Positions 48,197 to 60,600 are shown, counted from the first letter of the stretch. The stretch: DNA of 64,000 nucleotides from Pseudoalteromonas arabiensis (GCF_001550155.1 NZ_LRUF01000005.1:124001-188000), one strand, 5' to 3'. A program made the numbers and translations. The notes: generated by a model not told the origin, from the sequence alone.

Positions 48197-49924
48197 ATGT
48201 TTGAGCAACAAAGCTGTGAAATGAAAAAAGATTTTACTGCACATATTAAGAAACCGGAGGCCATTTATATGGCGGCCGTTTTTTTGCTATTAGTTGTTTT
48301 TAATATTTTTTTAAGTGATGTACTACACGAAAAAGTACATAACTCAGGGACTGAGCTTGCCAAGCAAGTTTATGACTTAAGTCTCGACCCTGTTTCCTCA
48401 CATGACATTATTGCAACTTTAGTTCAAAGCCAAGGGTTTGTGATGAATACGTCAGAGGTATCACCTAGTTTAGCGAAGTTTATTGATTTAGAGCAGGAAG
48501 TATTTAGCTATAAGACGGTGAGCCTGCGGTTATTTCATTGGCCTTCTTGGTTAGTGGAAAGTCATTTGTTTTTGTTTCTAAATTTAATCTTGATTGGAGC
48601 GTGTTATTGGGGGTTACGTCGCTGGCGGATGGCGCTTAAGACACCTGTGCTGGAAGATGCAACGATTAAAAAGCCTGCTCAATTAAGTGAGGCCAAGCCT
48701 GAAATGCCGCGTAAATTAGTAACGCCAAAGCTTTTGCCTCATCAAGATTTGAATATTCTGTATGGTGTTCCTACTAATTATAACCATTTATTTTCGTTAT
48801 TTTTTTGGAAAACCCCTTTTCCTGAAAACTTGGATGTCGATAATTATTTTAAATTAGTGATTGCTAAAGGATTTGGTGAGCTGGTCAATCGCTCGGTTAA
48901 GTTGCTTCCTTCAGGAGGCGTTGCGGTCACACTGAATAGCGTCCCTGCGACTGAGGTTGATAAATACACTAAGCGATTGCATCAAGTTATCTATCAAGCA
49001 TGTCTTAATTATCGCAGTGACTTGTCCCGCAGTGATGTAAAAATAGGGGTGTGTAATTACCGCACTGGGGCGGATCAAGCGGTTGTTTATCAGTTGACTA
49101 AATCGGCCCTTGCGCTAGCAAAACAAAGTGCCTGGCAACATATTCATCGCTTGCCGTTTGGGCACACGCAATCGAGTGTGCTTGCTGATAGCAAAGAACA
49201 CTTATTTGAATATATAAAGAAAAAGCACTTTATGCTTTTTTTCCAACCATTATTCGATTTGCAGACCGGCGATATCCTTCAGCATGAAGCGTTAATCCGT
49301 ATTCGTCATAAAAGCCTCGGACTTTTGGCGGCGCGTCATTTTATCCCGCAAATGAGTAGCAAGAAGGATGTACTTTTGCTTGATCAAACGGTTGTTTTGC
49401 AGGTAAAAAAAATACTGTTGAGTGAAAGAGGCGCAATGGCCGTTAGTATCAACTTACATGCCCTGAATTGGTTTAATAAAGAGTTTTGGCAGTGGTTGAA
49501 AGGTGAGATGCAAAGCTGTGATACGGTCAGTAAGCTGCAATTTGAATTAAATGAGGATGACTTTTTAAAGCGGCGCCACCGATTAGCAGGGCAGTTAGAT
49601 TGTTTGGGTAAATTGTCGGCAGGAGTGGTTATCGATAATGTACGCAGTGCAGAGCACTTGCCCCTTTACCGTGAGCTTGCTAATTTTTGCGCTATAAAGC
49701 TCGCGTTTGAGTTAATACACAATATTGATACTAACAAGCAGCAACAAAAGATCGTGAAGGAAATTATCGCAAAAGGGCATGAATTAAGTTGCCCTGTTTA
49801 TGCTGTGGGTGTTGAGACACAAAATGAGTTAGCAACGCTGAAAAATTTAGGAGTGGTTGCTGCACAAGGGTTTTATTTTGCTGAACCACTGCAAAAGTTG
49901 GCGGATATTACCCCATATAGCTGA
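48197..49924 (+). CDS. Membrane EAL-domain protein with altered catalytic motifs
   Basis: About 575 residues. A membrane helix near 21-45, a periplasmic segment of about 90 residues and a second helix near 120-140 frame a sensor region. A linker follows, with a GGDEF-like remnant near 185-320, and the EAL domain near 335-570. HEALIR, SINLHALNW and FELNE are kept, but the DDFGTG loop reads DNVRSA and AEGVET reads AVGVET, so the second Asp and one metal-region Glu are lost. Phosphodiesterase activity is unlikely. ATG 48197 was chosen; TTG 48179 and ATG 48221 are alternatives. Stands alone after the ssb terminator. Confidence 0.8.
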   Translation: MFEQQSCEMKKDFTAHIKKPEAIYMAAVFLLLVVFNIFLSDVLHEKVHNSGTELAKQVYDLSLDPVSSHDIIATLVQSQGFVMNTSEVSPSLAKFIDLEQEVFSYKTVSLRLFHWPSWLVESHLFLFLNLILIGACYWGLRRWRMALKTPVLEDATIKKPAQLSEAKPEMPRKLVTPKLLPHQDLNILYGVPTNYNHLFSLFFWKTPFPENLDVDNYFKLVIAKGFGELVNRSVKLLPSGGVAVTLNSVPATEVDKYTKRLHQVIYQACLNYRSDLSRSDVKIGVCNYRTGADQAVVYQLTKSALALAKQSAWQHIHRLPFGHTQSSVLADSKEHLFEYIKKKHFMLFFQPLFDLQTGDILQHEALIRIRHKSLGLLAARHFIPQMSSKKDVLLLDQTVVLQVKKILLSERGAMAVSINLHALNWFNKEFWQWLKGEMQSCDTVSKLQFELNEDDFLKRRHRLAGQLDCLGKLSAGVVIDNVRSAEHLPLYRELANFCAIKLAFELIHNIDTNKQQQKIVKEIIAKGHELSCPVYAVGVETQNELATLKNLGVVAAQGFYFAEPLQKLADITPYS

Positions 49925-49930
49925 CCGTCG

Positions 49931-50827
49931 CTAAATTAAGCCTCTGTACTTTAACCCATTTAGACCTTGTAACCCGCCTGTGTGGATGGCGGTTATTACA
50001 CTTCCAGATGCAAAGTAACCTTGCTCAATTAACTGCCAAATAGCATACATCATTTTTCCACTATAAATAGGTTCAAGGGGAATGTCGTATTGTTGAGTAA
50101 AGGTTTGACAAAAACGCCACAGCTCATCAGAAAACTTGCCATATCCGCCATCATGATAATCACATAAAAGTTGCCAGTTGTGCTGTTCTTTTGCTTTATT
50201 ACTGAGCTGTTTTATTTCTTCGATTAAATAATCAGCGTGTTTAAGGACAGCAATACCTAAAAGGGTTGTTTGACTGCTCGTTCCTTCTATTAAGCCTGCT
50301 AATGTGCCACCGCTACCCGTTGGGCAAATGATATAGTCACTAGCTGGTAAGCTTTGTGCCAATTCCATACAGCCTTTAATCGCCGCAAGGTTTGTTCCCC
50401 CTTCAGGCAAGATGTAAGCATTAGGAAACTGCTTTTGTAGTTCGTCTAAGTAATGGGGATCATGACGCTGGCGGTAAGTAAGGCGATTGACCGGATGTAG
50501 CGTCATACCAAAGCGCTTTGCATCGTTTAGCGTCGGGTTAGCTTCATCAAGTAAGGGGCCACGGATAATCCCATGAGTTTTGAAGCCAAATAGTTTTCCT
50601 GCGATTGCACTGGCGTGGATATGATTTGAGAATGCGCCACCAAAGGTTAACAGCTCTGACTTACCCTGTTGTTGCATTATTTGTAAGTTAAATTTAAGTT
50701 TTCGCCATTTATTGCCGCTTATTTCAGGGTGAATCAGGTCATCACGTTTGATAAACAACTGTAAGTTATGCGCTTCTAACAGAGGGTGGAAAATGGGTTG
50801 AATGGGTGACTCACAACTAATATTCAC
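49931..50827 (-). CDS. PLP-dependent ACC deaminase/D-cysteine desulfhydrase family enzyme
   Basis: About 298 residues of the tryptophan-synthase-beta fold. IKRDDLIHPEISGNKWRKL holds the PLP Lys (near 40), GGAFSNHIHA and the phosphate-binding GSGGTLAG loop are present. These match the ACC deaminase/D-cysteine desulfhydrase group; true substrate cannot be decided, and an ACC role is less likely in a marine bacterium. The frame is open to TTG 50857; I prefer GTG 50827, where the family's SPIQ-start falls. Minus strand, convergent with the EAL gene, ending 6 bases from it. Confidence 0.8.
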   Translation of the reverse strand: MNISCESPIQPIFHPLLEAHNLQLFIKRDDLIHPEISGNKWRKLKFNLQIMQQQGKSELLTFGGAFSNHIHASAIAGKLFGFKTHGIIRGPLLDEANPTLNDAKRFGMTLHPVNRLTYRQRHDPHYLDELQKQFPNAYILPEGGTNLAAIKGCMELAQSLPASDYIICPTGSGGTLAGLIEGTSSQTTLLGIAVLKHADYLIEEIKQLSNKAKEQHNWQLLCDYHDGGYGKFSDELWRFCQTFTQQYDIPLEPIYSGKMMYAIWQLIEQGYFASGSVITAIHTGGLQGLNGLKYRGLI

Positions 50828-51063
50828 GATGCTACTTAGATAAAAAAAGGGGCTCAATTATAGCAAAATCGTCATATAGATAGAAATTAGTTAATTAAAC
50901 TAAAATGATTATGTTATTTACTGGCATCAACTAAGGTAATAGTTGTAAACTCAGATAATAATTGAACAAAGCTTGTGTTTTGCCTTGCAAGTACATAGCA
51001 TAAGAGTTTAATTATAAAAAATAATAATGACCAAATAATTGCCGCTTTTTGGGAATGGAATAT

Positions 51064-53088
51064 ATGCGAATAGCTCCTTTATCTCTGTTAATTTCAGTTA
51101 GTTTGCTAGCAACGAGTGCATTTGCACAAGATACTGCTACGGTAACTGGGATTGAATCAGAGATCAGTAAAAAACAAGCCGAATACGATAACTCGACCGT
51201 AATCCTCGAAAAACACCTAAAAGAAGAAAGTCAGTTACAAAAACAACTCGAATTATTACGCGCACGCTCAACTGAGTTAGACAAAGAAAAAAACCAAGCG
51301 CTTGATGCAATGAACGAGATGTACCGTCGACTTATTGATGACCCAACATTAGATATCAGTAATGCGCAAGCGCGTTATCAAAAAGCAGTGGTTGATCATA
51401 AACAGAACAAAGATGATATTTCGATGCAATTAGCGGCAATTGCTTCACACCGAAAAGATATCGAGCAAATTCGCGTAGCGAAACATACGCAACTAAACAC
51501 ATTAGAAAGCTTAAAAGAGCAGTTGGCTACAGCACGTGTCGAGCGTTTGCGCAATGAGTTTACTCGTGAAGGCACTTTAGAAGTTAATCACACAATTAAC
51601 TGTAAGCGTACCGAAACACTTGCAGCCTGTGAGCAGCGCGGCCAACAAATGGGCTTGCAAAAAGCCACCAAACGTTTTGTAGACCAAATTTTTGCTAACT
51701 TAACCGAAGAACGCCTTGTTGAACCAAAGCGTAATCTTGCTGGCGCACAAGTTAAAATTCTTAGCAGTCATGTTGTAAATAGTGCGTTTAGCGGCCAAGG
51801 TAATTACAACGTGAACTTAAGCGTAACGATGCGCGGAGACGTAAATAGTAGCCGTTTATGTAGCTTACTGAATTTGGATAACCGTTTTTGTGCTGATTAT
51901 GGCACACCGCTGGCGGGCAGCTACCAACCAAACTATACAACGACTTACTCGGATAGTCAGTTAACATTCAGTGACTCTCAGGATAATAGTAAGGTGGTAT
52001 CGGTTTCTCGTATGAGTGAGGAGCCGGTAAGTGATTATTCTGTAAAAAAGCCAGTAAGGGTTGAACCATTACCTGATCTAAAAAAATCTAAAATGGTTGA
52101 ATTAACGCTTCGTTCTAATGTCTATGATGATGAAGTGTTTATAGATGGCGTCAGTTTTGGTTCTACTAAACTTACAACATCATTACCTGTTGGCTTTCAT
52201 AATGTAGAAATTCGTAAGCGCGGCTACAAAAGCTATCAAGTTCGCTTAGAACTTAATAAGTCACAAACAATTCATGCCAAGCTGGTAAAAAAGCCTGAGC
52301 CTGTTGTTGCAGCTATTACAACCGCTGAGCAACCATCATCGGCACCAGCGGCAAGTATTGTAAATAAAACGAATACGGCGAGTCTCGTTGTCATTCCAGC
52401 AGGTAAATTTAAAATGGGCGATATCAACGGCAGTGGTCTTGCTAATGAGCGTCCAGTGGTAGAGAAAACCATTGCCAACTCCTTTGCGATGCAAAGTAAA
52501 GAAGTCAGTGTTGGTGAGTATGAGCAGTTTGTTGCCAATACAGGTTATAAAACAGAAGCCGAAAAAAATCGCGGTTGTGCTTATTACCTAAATGGTGAAC
52601 CTGTGTGGGAAGCAACCCTAAACTGGCGTAATCCAGGTTTTGATCAAGACAGTGATTTTCCGGCAGTGTGTTTAACCTACAATGATGCTAAAGCATACGC
52701 AGATTGGCTATCAGGGCAAACTGGCCAGCTATTTCGTTTACCCAATGAGGTTGAATGGGAATACGCTGCACGTGCAGGTAAAGAAACTGAATACCCTTGG
52801 GGTAATGAAATTGGTAAAAACCTAGCGAATTGTGGTTGGTGTGGCAGTGAGTGGTCTAACAAAAGTGCTGCGCCAACAGGCTCATTTTCTCCTAATGCAT
52901 TTGGCCTATACGATACTGTAGGCAATGTATGGGAGTGGACAAATAAAAAATCGGAACAGTCTGATGTGGCTGTTCGTGGTGGGGCATGGAATTTCGCACC
53001 TAGCTTGGCTCGTGTATCTACGCGTTTGATTTTAGCGCCAGATTTTCGTGCAAACTATATTGGGTTTCGTCTAGTACGCGAACGATAA
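51064..53088 (+). CDS. Secreted PEGA / formylglycine-generating-enzyme-like protein
   Basis: A 674-residue protein. The Sec signal peptide (1-21, ATSAFA) is followed by a coiled coil (about 30-180), a mixed domain with NCKRTETLAACEQRG, a PEGA domain (about 345-405, VFIDGVSFGSTKLTTSLPVG) and a C-terminal SUMF1/FGE fold (about 430-674, with SFAMQSKEVSVGEYEQF, FRLPNEVEWEYAARAG and VGNVWEWT). The catalytic Cys pair expected before GFR is not seen (LAPDFRANYIGFRLV), so enzyme activity is doubtful; it may bind or scaffold. GGGAA lies 8 bases before ATG 51064. Separated from mreB by a terminator. Confidence 0.82.
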   Translation: MRIAPLSLLISVSLLATSAFAQDTATVTGIESEISKKQAEYDNSTVILEKHLKEESQLQKQLELLRARSTELDKEKNQALDAMNEMYRRLIDDPTLDISNAQARYQKAVVDHKQNKDDISMQLAAIASHRKDIEQIRVAKHTQLNTLESLKEQLATARVERLRNEFTREGTLEVNHTINCKRTETLAACEQRGQQMGLQKATKRFVDQIFANLTEERLVEPKRNLAGAQVKILSSHVVNSAFSGQGNYNVNLSVTMRGDVNSSRLCSLLNLDNRFCADYGTPLAGSYQPNYTTTYSDSQLTFSDSQDNSKVVSVSRMSEEPVSDYSVKKPVRVEPLPDLKKSKMVELTLRSNVYDDEVFIDGVSFGSTKLTTSLPVGFHNVEIRKRGYKSYQVRLELNKSQTIHAKLVKKPEPVVAAITTAEQPSSAPAASIVNKTNTASLVVIPAGKFKMGDINGSGLANERPVVEKTIANSFAMQSKEVSVGEYEQFVANTGYKTEAEKNRGCAYYLNGEPVWEATLNWRNPGFDQDSDFPAVCLTYNDAKAYADWLSGQTGQLFRLPNEVEWEYAARAGKETEYPWGNEIGKNLANCGWCGSEWSNKSAAPTGSFSPNAFGLYDTVGNVWEWTNKKSEQSDVAVRGGAWNFAPSLARVSTRLILAPDFRANYIGFRLVRER

Positions 53089-53095
53089 ATTTAAT

Positions 53096-53122
53096 AAGGA
53101 AGCAATGGATGCTTCCTTTTTT
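53096..53122 (+). terminator. Intrinsic terminator before mreB
   Basis: AAGGAAGCA-ATGGA-TGCTTCCTT hairpin followed by T-run, so mreB needs its own promoter. Confidence 0.9.
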
Positions 53123-53124
53123 AA

Positions 53125-54260
<1,136 letters not shown>

Positions 54261-54261
<1 letters not shown>

Positions 54262-55103
54262 TGAAGTTAATGTTTGGTCGTACAATCTCTTTGCAACTGC
54301 GACTTTTTGTCGCAGTGCTTTTGAGTGTCGTTTTGATTGTGGGCGACCGCTATACACAGGGTGGCACAACCATTCGCACCAGCTTAAATACCCTAGTAAG
54401 CCCACTTATCTATCTTGCTAACCTGCCTTATGAACTATTTAGTATAGGTGCAAAAAACCTTCACACACGCGATCAACTTCTTACCGAAAATGAAGCACTT
54501 AAAAAGAAGCAGCTACTACAAAGCGAACAACTACAACAGTTAGCCTTTTTAAGTCGTGAAAATGATAAGTTACGTGCTTTACTAGGTTCATCGGCTAAGC
54601 AATCTAATCGGAAGATCATTGCGCAAGTATTGTCTGTACATTCAAATCCATATAGTCACCAAGTGGTGATTAATCGTGGCACAACCGATGGCTTAAGTGA
54701 AGGCCAAGCTGTCATCGATGAAATGGGGGTTGTTGGGCAAATTACGCAAGTTGGATCGACAACTTCCCGCGTATTATTAATGACCGACACCACACACGCT
54801 ACGCCAGTACGCATTTTACGTAACGATGTACGCACAGTGGTTGAAGGCATTGGTAAGATTAATGTCGTAAAGCTTTCACACGTGCCTCACAGCCTTGATG
54901 TACGCATAGGTGACATCTTAGTGACCTCTGGGTTAGGAGGAACTTTTCCTGAAGGTTACCCAGTGGCCGTTGTGACAGAAATCAATCGCGATGAAGGTCA
55001 CCCATTCGCACAAGTGTATGCTGAGCCTATTGCACAGTTGGACCGTATCCGCTTATTGGTTGTGCTGTGGCGTAACCAGCAGGAGAGCATAAGTAATGAA
55101 TAG
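54261..55103 (+). CDS. mreC: Rod-shape-determining protein MreC
   Basis: A 280-residue bitopic protein with one helix near 10-30, a coiled coil near 65-105 and two periplasmic beta-barrel domains. LLTENEALKKKQLLQSEQL starts the coil; VINRGTTDGLSEGQAVID and DILVTSGLGGTFPEGYPV are conserved in MreC. It scaffolds MreD, RodA and PBP2. One-base overlap with mreB and 8-base overlap with mreD. Confidence 0.97.
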
Positions 55104-55575
55104 TCGCTATTCCTTGCTAATCGCAATTAGTATCTTCTTTGCACTGGTGATGGCATTGATGCCATTGCCTATTTCATTTGAACCTTATCGACCTGATTGG
55201 GTGTTAATGGTGCTGATGTACTGGTCGCTCGCTGTACCACATCGTCTTAATATCGGCACGGCTTGGGTGGTGGGGTTACTCATGGATTTGGCTTCGGGTT
55301 CACCACTTGGCGTGAACTCATTAACTTACTCTGTGTGTATTTTTATCACGGCAAGTAACTTTCAAAAAATTAGAAACTTTTCTCTATGGCAGCAGAGCAT
55401 ATTAGTGGCTCTGTTTTTAACGCTTTACCACCTTATGCAATTTTGGCTTAATCATTTCTTGATGGGGGTTTATTTCAGCCCGCATTACTTATGGCCAGTG
55501 CTAACCGGCATGCTTTGTTGGTGGTGGATTTTCTTAATATTGCGTAAATACCGCCGTCATTTCAGGATTAGATAA
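55096..55575 (+). CDS. mreD: Rod-shape-determining protein MreD
   Basis: A 159-residue membrane protein with about five or six helices. FEPYRPDWVLMVLMYWSLAVPHR and GLLMDLASGSPLG are conserved in MreD. Part of the elongasome with MreC. One-base overlap with maf (TAATG). Confidence 0.96.
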   Translation: MNSRYSLLIAISIFFALVMALMPLPISFEPYRPDWVLMVLMYWSLAVPHRLNIGTAWVVGLLMDLASGSPLGVNSLTYSVCIFITASNFQKIRNFSLWQQSILVALFLTLYHLMQFWLNHFLMGVYFSPHYLWPVLTGMLCWWWIFLILRKYRRHFRIR

Positions 55576-56144
55576 TGCAAACCGCAATTTATTTGGCGTC
55601 TGCATCACCGCGTCGAAAAGAGTTGCTCAGCCAGCTTGGTATCGAGTTTTCTCAATTTAGCGTTGATGCAGATGAAAGCCAATTCCCGAACGAGTCTCCT
55701 CGTGATTATGTTGAGCGTTTAGCGAGACTCAAAGCACAATCTGGTGTCGCAATGGGTTACACTGACCGCCCTGTGCTTGGCAGTGATACCGTGGTGGTGA
55801 TTGATGACACCGCACTTGGCAAACCGATTGATAAAGCAGACTTTATCGCAACAATGAAGCGCCTATCAGGGCGTACTCACCAAGTTATGACCGCCGTAGC
55901 TATTGCTGACAGCCAGCACGTAAAAAGCAGTCTTGTTGTCACTGATGTGACTTTTAAACAATTAAGCGATGACGAAATCGATGCATATTGGCACTCCCAA
56001 GAGCCACAAGATAAAGCCGGTGGTTATGGTATACAAGGTCTAGGCGGGCGATTTGTGAGTCACATTTCGGGTAGCTATTTTGCTGTTGTCGGCTTACCTT
56101 TATATGAGACAGAGCTGTTATTAAACGAATTTTTAAGAGGGTAA
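55575..56144 (+). CDS. maf: Maf-type nucleoside triphosphate pyrophosphatase (YhdE)
   Basis: A 189-residue housecleaning enzyme. ASASPRRKELLSQL opens the protein, PVLGSDTVVV contains the catalytic-base region, and GKPIDKADF and DKAGGYGIQG are further Maf signatures. YhdE-type Maf hydrolyses dTTP/UTP and related pyrimidine nucleotides. Ends 1 base before rng. Confidence 0.94.
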   Translation: MQTAIYLASASPRRKELLSQLGIEFSQFSVDADESQFPNESPRDYVERLARLKAQSGVAMGYTDRPVLGSDTVVVIDDTALGKPIDKADFIATMKRLSGRTHQVMTAVAIADSQHVKSSLVVTDVTFKQLSDDEIDAYWHSQEPQDKAGGYGIQGLGGRFVSHISGSYFAVVGLPLYETELLLNEFLRG

Positions 56145-56145
56145 C

Positions 56146-57618
56146 ATGAGCACCGAATTACTGATCAACGTTACACCGAGTGAAAGCAGGGTTGCGCTGA
56201 TTGAAAATGGCGTACTGCAAGAAATTCAACTAGAGCGAATTGGCAACCTAGGGATTGTTGGTAATATTTACCTCGGCAAAATTAGCCGTGTATTACCAGG
56301 CATGCAAGCTGCATTTGTAGATATTGGCTTAGACAAAGCGGCTTTTTTGCACGCGTCTGACATTGTTAACAGCGCCTCTATTGTTGAAGGTGTTGATGAG
56401 CAACCCATCAAGAAAGTACAAGATATTCGCGAGCTTGTTCGCCAAGGACAGCACATCATGGTGCAGGTGGTCAAAGATCCTCTTGGTACTAAAGGGGCGC
56501 GTTTAACGACTGATATTACGATTCCATCTCGTTACTTAGTGTTTATGCCTGATGCGACACACGTCGGTGTGAGCCAGCGTATTGAAACCGAAGAAGAACG
56601 TTTACGCTTGAAAAAAATTGTTGCTGAATACGGCGATGAAGATGGTAGTTTTATTGTCCGTACTGCTGCCGAAGGGGCAAGTGAAGCTGAGCTTCGTCAC
56701 GATGCTGAGTTTCTAAAAAAGCTGTGGCAAAAAATTGTTACTAAGCGCAAAAAAGTAAGCAAAGAAAGTATTTTGCATGAAGACCTTACACTGGCGTTTC
56801 GAACTCTTCGTGATTATGTTGGCGAAGATATGGAGCGAATTCGTGTTGACTCTAAATTAACGTATCAAGAACTAAAAGAATTTACTGAAGAGTTTGTACC
56901 AATTCTATCCGGCGCGCTTGAATATTACCCAGGTGAGCGACCAATCTTCGACTTATTTGATGTTGAAACCGAAATTCAAAAAGCCTTGCATCGTAAAGTA
57001 GAGCTTAAATCGGGCGGTTATTTAATTATTGACCAAACTGAAGCGATGACCACCGTTGACGTAAATACCGGCGCGTTTGTAGGCCATCGTAATTTAGAAG
57101 AAACTATTTTTAACACTAATATTGAAGCAACATCGGCGATTGCCCGTCAGTTACGGTTACGTAACTTAGGCGGCATTATTATTATCGACTTTATCGATAT
57201 GGTCAGCGACGAGCACAAACGCCGAGTGCTTCATTCACTTGAGTCAGCATTGGCAAAAGATCGCGCTAAAGCCAACATAAATGGCTTATCTGCACTAGGC
57301 TTAGTGGAGATGACTCGAAAGCGTACCCGTGAGAGTTTAGAGCATATTTTATGTGATGTTTGCCCTGCGTGTTCTGGACGAGGCTCACAAAAAACGGTTG
57401 AAACAGTCTGCTACGAGATTCTGCGTGAAATTGTGCGGGTTAATCGCGCTTATGCTGCTGATAAATTTATGGTGTATGCTGCGCCATCGGTCTCTGAGGC
57501 ACTTATTAATGATGAGTACCATAACCTTGCTGAACTTGAACTATTTATTGGCAAGCAAGTCAGTATTCAAACAGAGAGTTTATATAATCAAGAACAGTTT
57601 GATGTGGTAATGATGTAA
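56146..57618 (+). CDS. rng: Ribonuclease G
   Basis: A 490-residue endoribonuclease. The S1 domain lies at about 35-125. Catalytic Asp residues are in DVNTGAF (near 305) and IIDFIDM (near 348); zinc-binding Cys are in CDVCPACSGRG (near 403-409). It matures 16S rRNA 5' ends and degrades some mRNAs. Length equals E. coli RNase G (489). TAATG overlap with yhdP. Confidence 0.97.
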   Translation: MSTELLINVTPSESRVALIENGVLQEIQLERIGNLGIVGNIYLGKISRVLPGMQAAFVDIGLDKAAFLHASDIVNSASIVEGVDEQPIKKVQDIRELVRQGQHIMVQVVKDPLGTKGARLTTDITIPSRYLVFMPDATHVGVSQRIETEEERLRLKKIVAEYGDEDGSFIVRTAAEGASEAELRHDAEFLKKLWQKIVTKRKKVSKESILHEDLTLAFRTLRDYVGEDMERIRVDSKLTYQELKEFTEEFVPILSGALEYYPGERPIFDLFDVETEIQKALHRKVELKSGGYLIIDQTEAMTTVDVNTGAFVGHRNLEETIFNTNIEATSAIARQLRLRNLGGIIIIDFIDMVSDEHKRRVLHSLESALAKDRAKANINGLSALGLVEMTRKRTRESLEHILCDVCPACSGRGSQKTVETVCYEILREIVRVNRAYAADKFMVYAAPSVSEALINDEYHNLAELELFIGKQVSIQTESLYNQEQFDVVMM

Positions 57619-60600
57619 TGAACACAAAGACGGTCTGCTTTTATTGTATACGCAAGGTATGGCAAGTATTTGCTATCACCCTTGTGTTGCTGGCCGTTAT
57701 TGTCTCTGTTTTAAAGTATACACTTCCCTATGCCAATGATTATAAAAGCAATATTGAAACGTTTTTATACGAGCAATTTGATGTCAACCTGTCAATAGGC
57801 TCTATCTCTGCGAGCTGGCAAGGAAAGGGGCCATCATTAGTTCTCGAAAATATCTCATTTGAAGACAACCAAACATCGCCTATCGCTTTAAATATTGATA
57901 AGGCGAGTCTTGAAGTTAATCTTTGGGAATCACTTAAAACCCGTCAATTAAAGTCGAACTACTTTGTCATTAATGGTTTCCATGCCGATGTCGACTTACC
58001 AACAATGCTGGAATTAAGCAGTGAACAACAAAGTAATAGCTTTGAGCAAAAAGAACTTATCGAAAGCTTGTTTTTAGGGAAAACAGGTCACTTTGCTGTG
58101 CAAGATAGTAGCCTTAATTTTATGTTAGGTGATGGCAAAGCACGTAAACTCATTCTTGAAAACATTGTTTGGCAAAATACCCCTGAGCAGCATCAAGGCG
58201 CTGGTTCATTAGCTTTACCTGGCATCTCCGTGGGGAGCTTTGATGCGCGAATGGCATTAAATGGTTCAACACTTGAAACCATGGCGGGTGATATCTATGT
58301 AGAGGCTGCTAATGTAGATGTGTCTAAATGGCTTGCACAATTTATCAATACCGATAAACAGCAATTGCACTCAGATATGAATTTACAAACGTGGGTTAGC
58401 CTTGAAAAAGGCTTGATCAGCGATGTGAAAGTGCAGTGGCAACCTAGCTTTGTAAATTGGCAACAAAACCAAGAGTCGCATCAAATCAACCTAAGTAAAG
58501 GCGGGTTCCACTTGTTTCCTTGGCAGCAAGGGTGGCGTCTAAAAAGTACCGGTCTGACCTTTGAAAGTGATTTAAAGCAATGGCCGACACTGCAATTTGA
58601 AGCCCAACTTGGTAAGCAAAATAAAATTTGGCTTAAGCAATTTGATTTTGCTTTATTAGCCAAACTTGCCCAATTAAGTAATTTTGAAGTACTTACTCCA
58701 TTTTTGGACCGCCAACCAAATGGACAATTAAGCGATGCGTATGTCGAGTTTGGACAAAGTGAACAATGGCAACTTTGGTTTAAAGGTGACCAACTAAATT
58801 GGTTGTCACTAAACGGTATCCCTGGTGGTCAAGCAATTAGAGTCGATGGCTTCATTAATCAGTCTGCTGGTCGCATACAACTTTATGGAGAAAACAACCG
58901 CTTATTGACCAACGGTAGCTTTAGCCAAGATATTGCCTATAACCAACTCAATATTGAGCTCGATTTACACCATTACACCGACGGCTGGCGTATCAGTAGT
59001 GATAATTTATGGCTTGATAACGACGAGGTGACGCTTGCAGCTGAAATGATGTTAAGCCTAACAGATGACCCTCGCTTAGATTTATATGCTGAAGCGTATG
59101 CACCTGATGCCACAGTAGCAGGGCATTATTTTCCTTTGCCTGTAATGAGTGAGAACTTAGTTAACTATTTAAATGGTGCCATTCAAGGTGGTGAAGTAAA
59201 TAAAGCGCAAGTGCTCTATTCAGGACCTTTTGAAGGCTTTCCATTTAGGGAGCAACAGGGTCAGTTCGAAGTGTTAGCAAACGTCAATAGCGCAAACTAT
59301 CAATTCTCACCAAGTTGGCCTGCGGTTGAAGACGCTAACGTAACGCTACATTTTGAAAATGAGCGCATGGATATCTACAGTAAGTCGGGCACGCTTGTTA
59401 ATTTAGACTTGGGCGATAGCGTACATGTCAGCATTGCTGATTTAATGAATGCCGAAATGCTTAAGGTTGCGATTAATAAACGCGCTCATGGCGAAAAGTT
59501 AACGCCTTTTTTTGCTGCAACGCCACTGGCAAAACCTTTAGCAAGTGTTTTTGAAGTTGTGCAAGCTCAAGGGGAGGCGGCCGCAGAAATTGAGTTGTTG
59601 GTTAACTTACGCTCAGGGCATGTTGATGCAATAGGTGAAGTTGAGCTTGCAAATATCCCTGTATACCTTGCGCAGCCAGGTATAACCCTTAACCATATGA
59701 CCGGCATTGTTAAATTTAATAATGACAAAATCGATTTCAATAATGCTAAAGCTGATTGGATGGGCATGCCGCTGACCGCTAATTTCAGCAGTGAGAACGT
59801 CGCAGATAATTATCGCGCCGAAATAGCGATAAAGCTTGCTCTTGAAGCAGAGCCATTAATCGAACAAGCACATGGTCTCTTAGCGGGTTATTTAACGGGG
59901 CAAAGTGATGTAGACATTAATGTATTACTTAACTTTCTACCAAATGACTTTAACTACCGTGCGGACGTAAGTGGTAACTTAGTGGGTCTTAGTAGTCAAT
60001 TACCTGCTCCCTATAATAAAAGTAAAGAGCAAACATGGCCACTTACGGCTGTTGTGCAAGGCGACAGAATTTCAAACTTGATCACTGCGAACGTTAATGA
60101 GCAGGTTTTCTTTAATGCTATTTTAGATAATGACGAACAAAAATTTAATAACGTACATTTAATTTTGGGTGAGCAAGACCTTGGCCTTAATCGTGACGGT
60201 TTTGCTGTATCAATTGATTTACCACAGACAGAACTGACACCTTGGTTTGGTTTAATTGACCAAATTATTGCGCTCACTAAAGTAAAATCAGACTCACCAA
60301 GTGTGATGCCTACGTTTAATAACGTAACCGGTAAATTTAATAAGCTTGCACTGCACAATATCGAGTTCAATGATTTTGAGTTTCGCTTAGCACCAAAGCA
60401 ATCAGACTTAGAATTAAAACTAAATGCCAAAGAATTACGCGCTGATGCACTCATTCCAACCGGTGAAACGCGCAGGCCAATTCAAATTTTTACTGACTAC
60501 TTACGTATTAATTTTAATGAAGCAGCACCAGAGCAAACCAAAGATGTTGGTGAACCAGAAGACTTAAGCTGGTTAACGCGTATTCCTGCCATCGAGTTTA

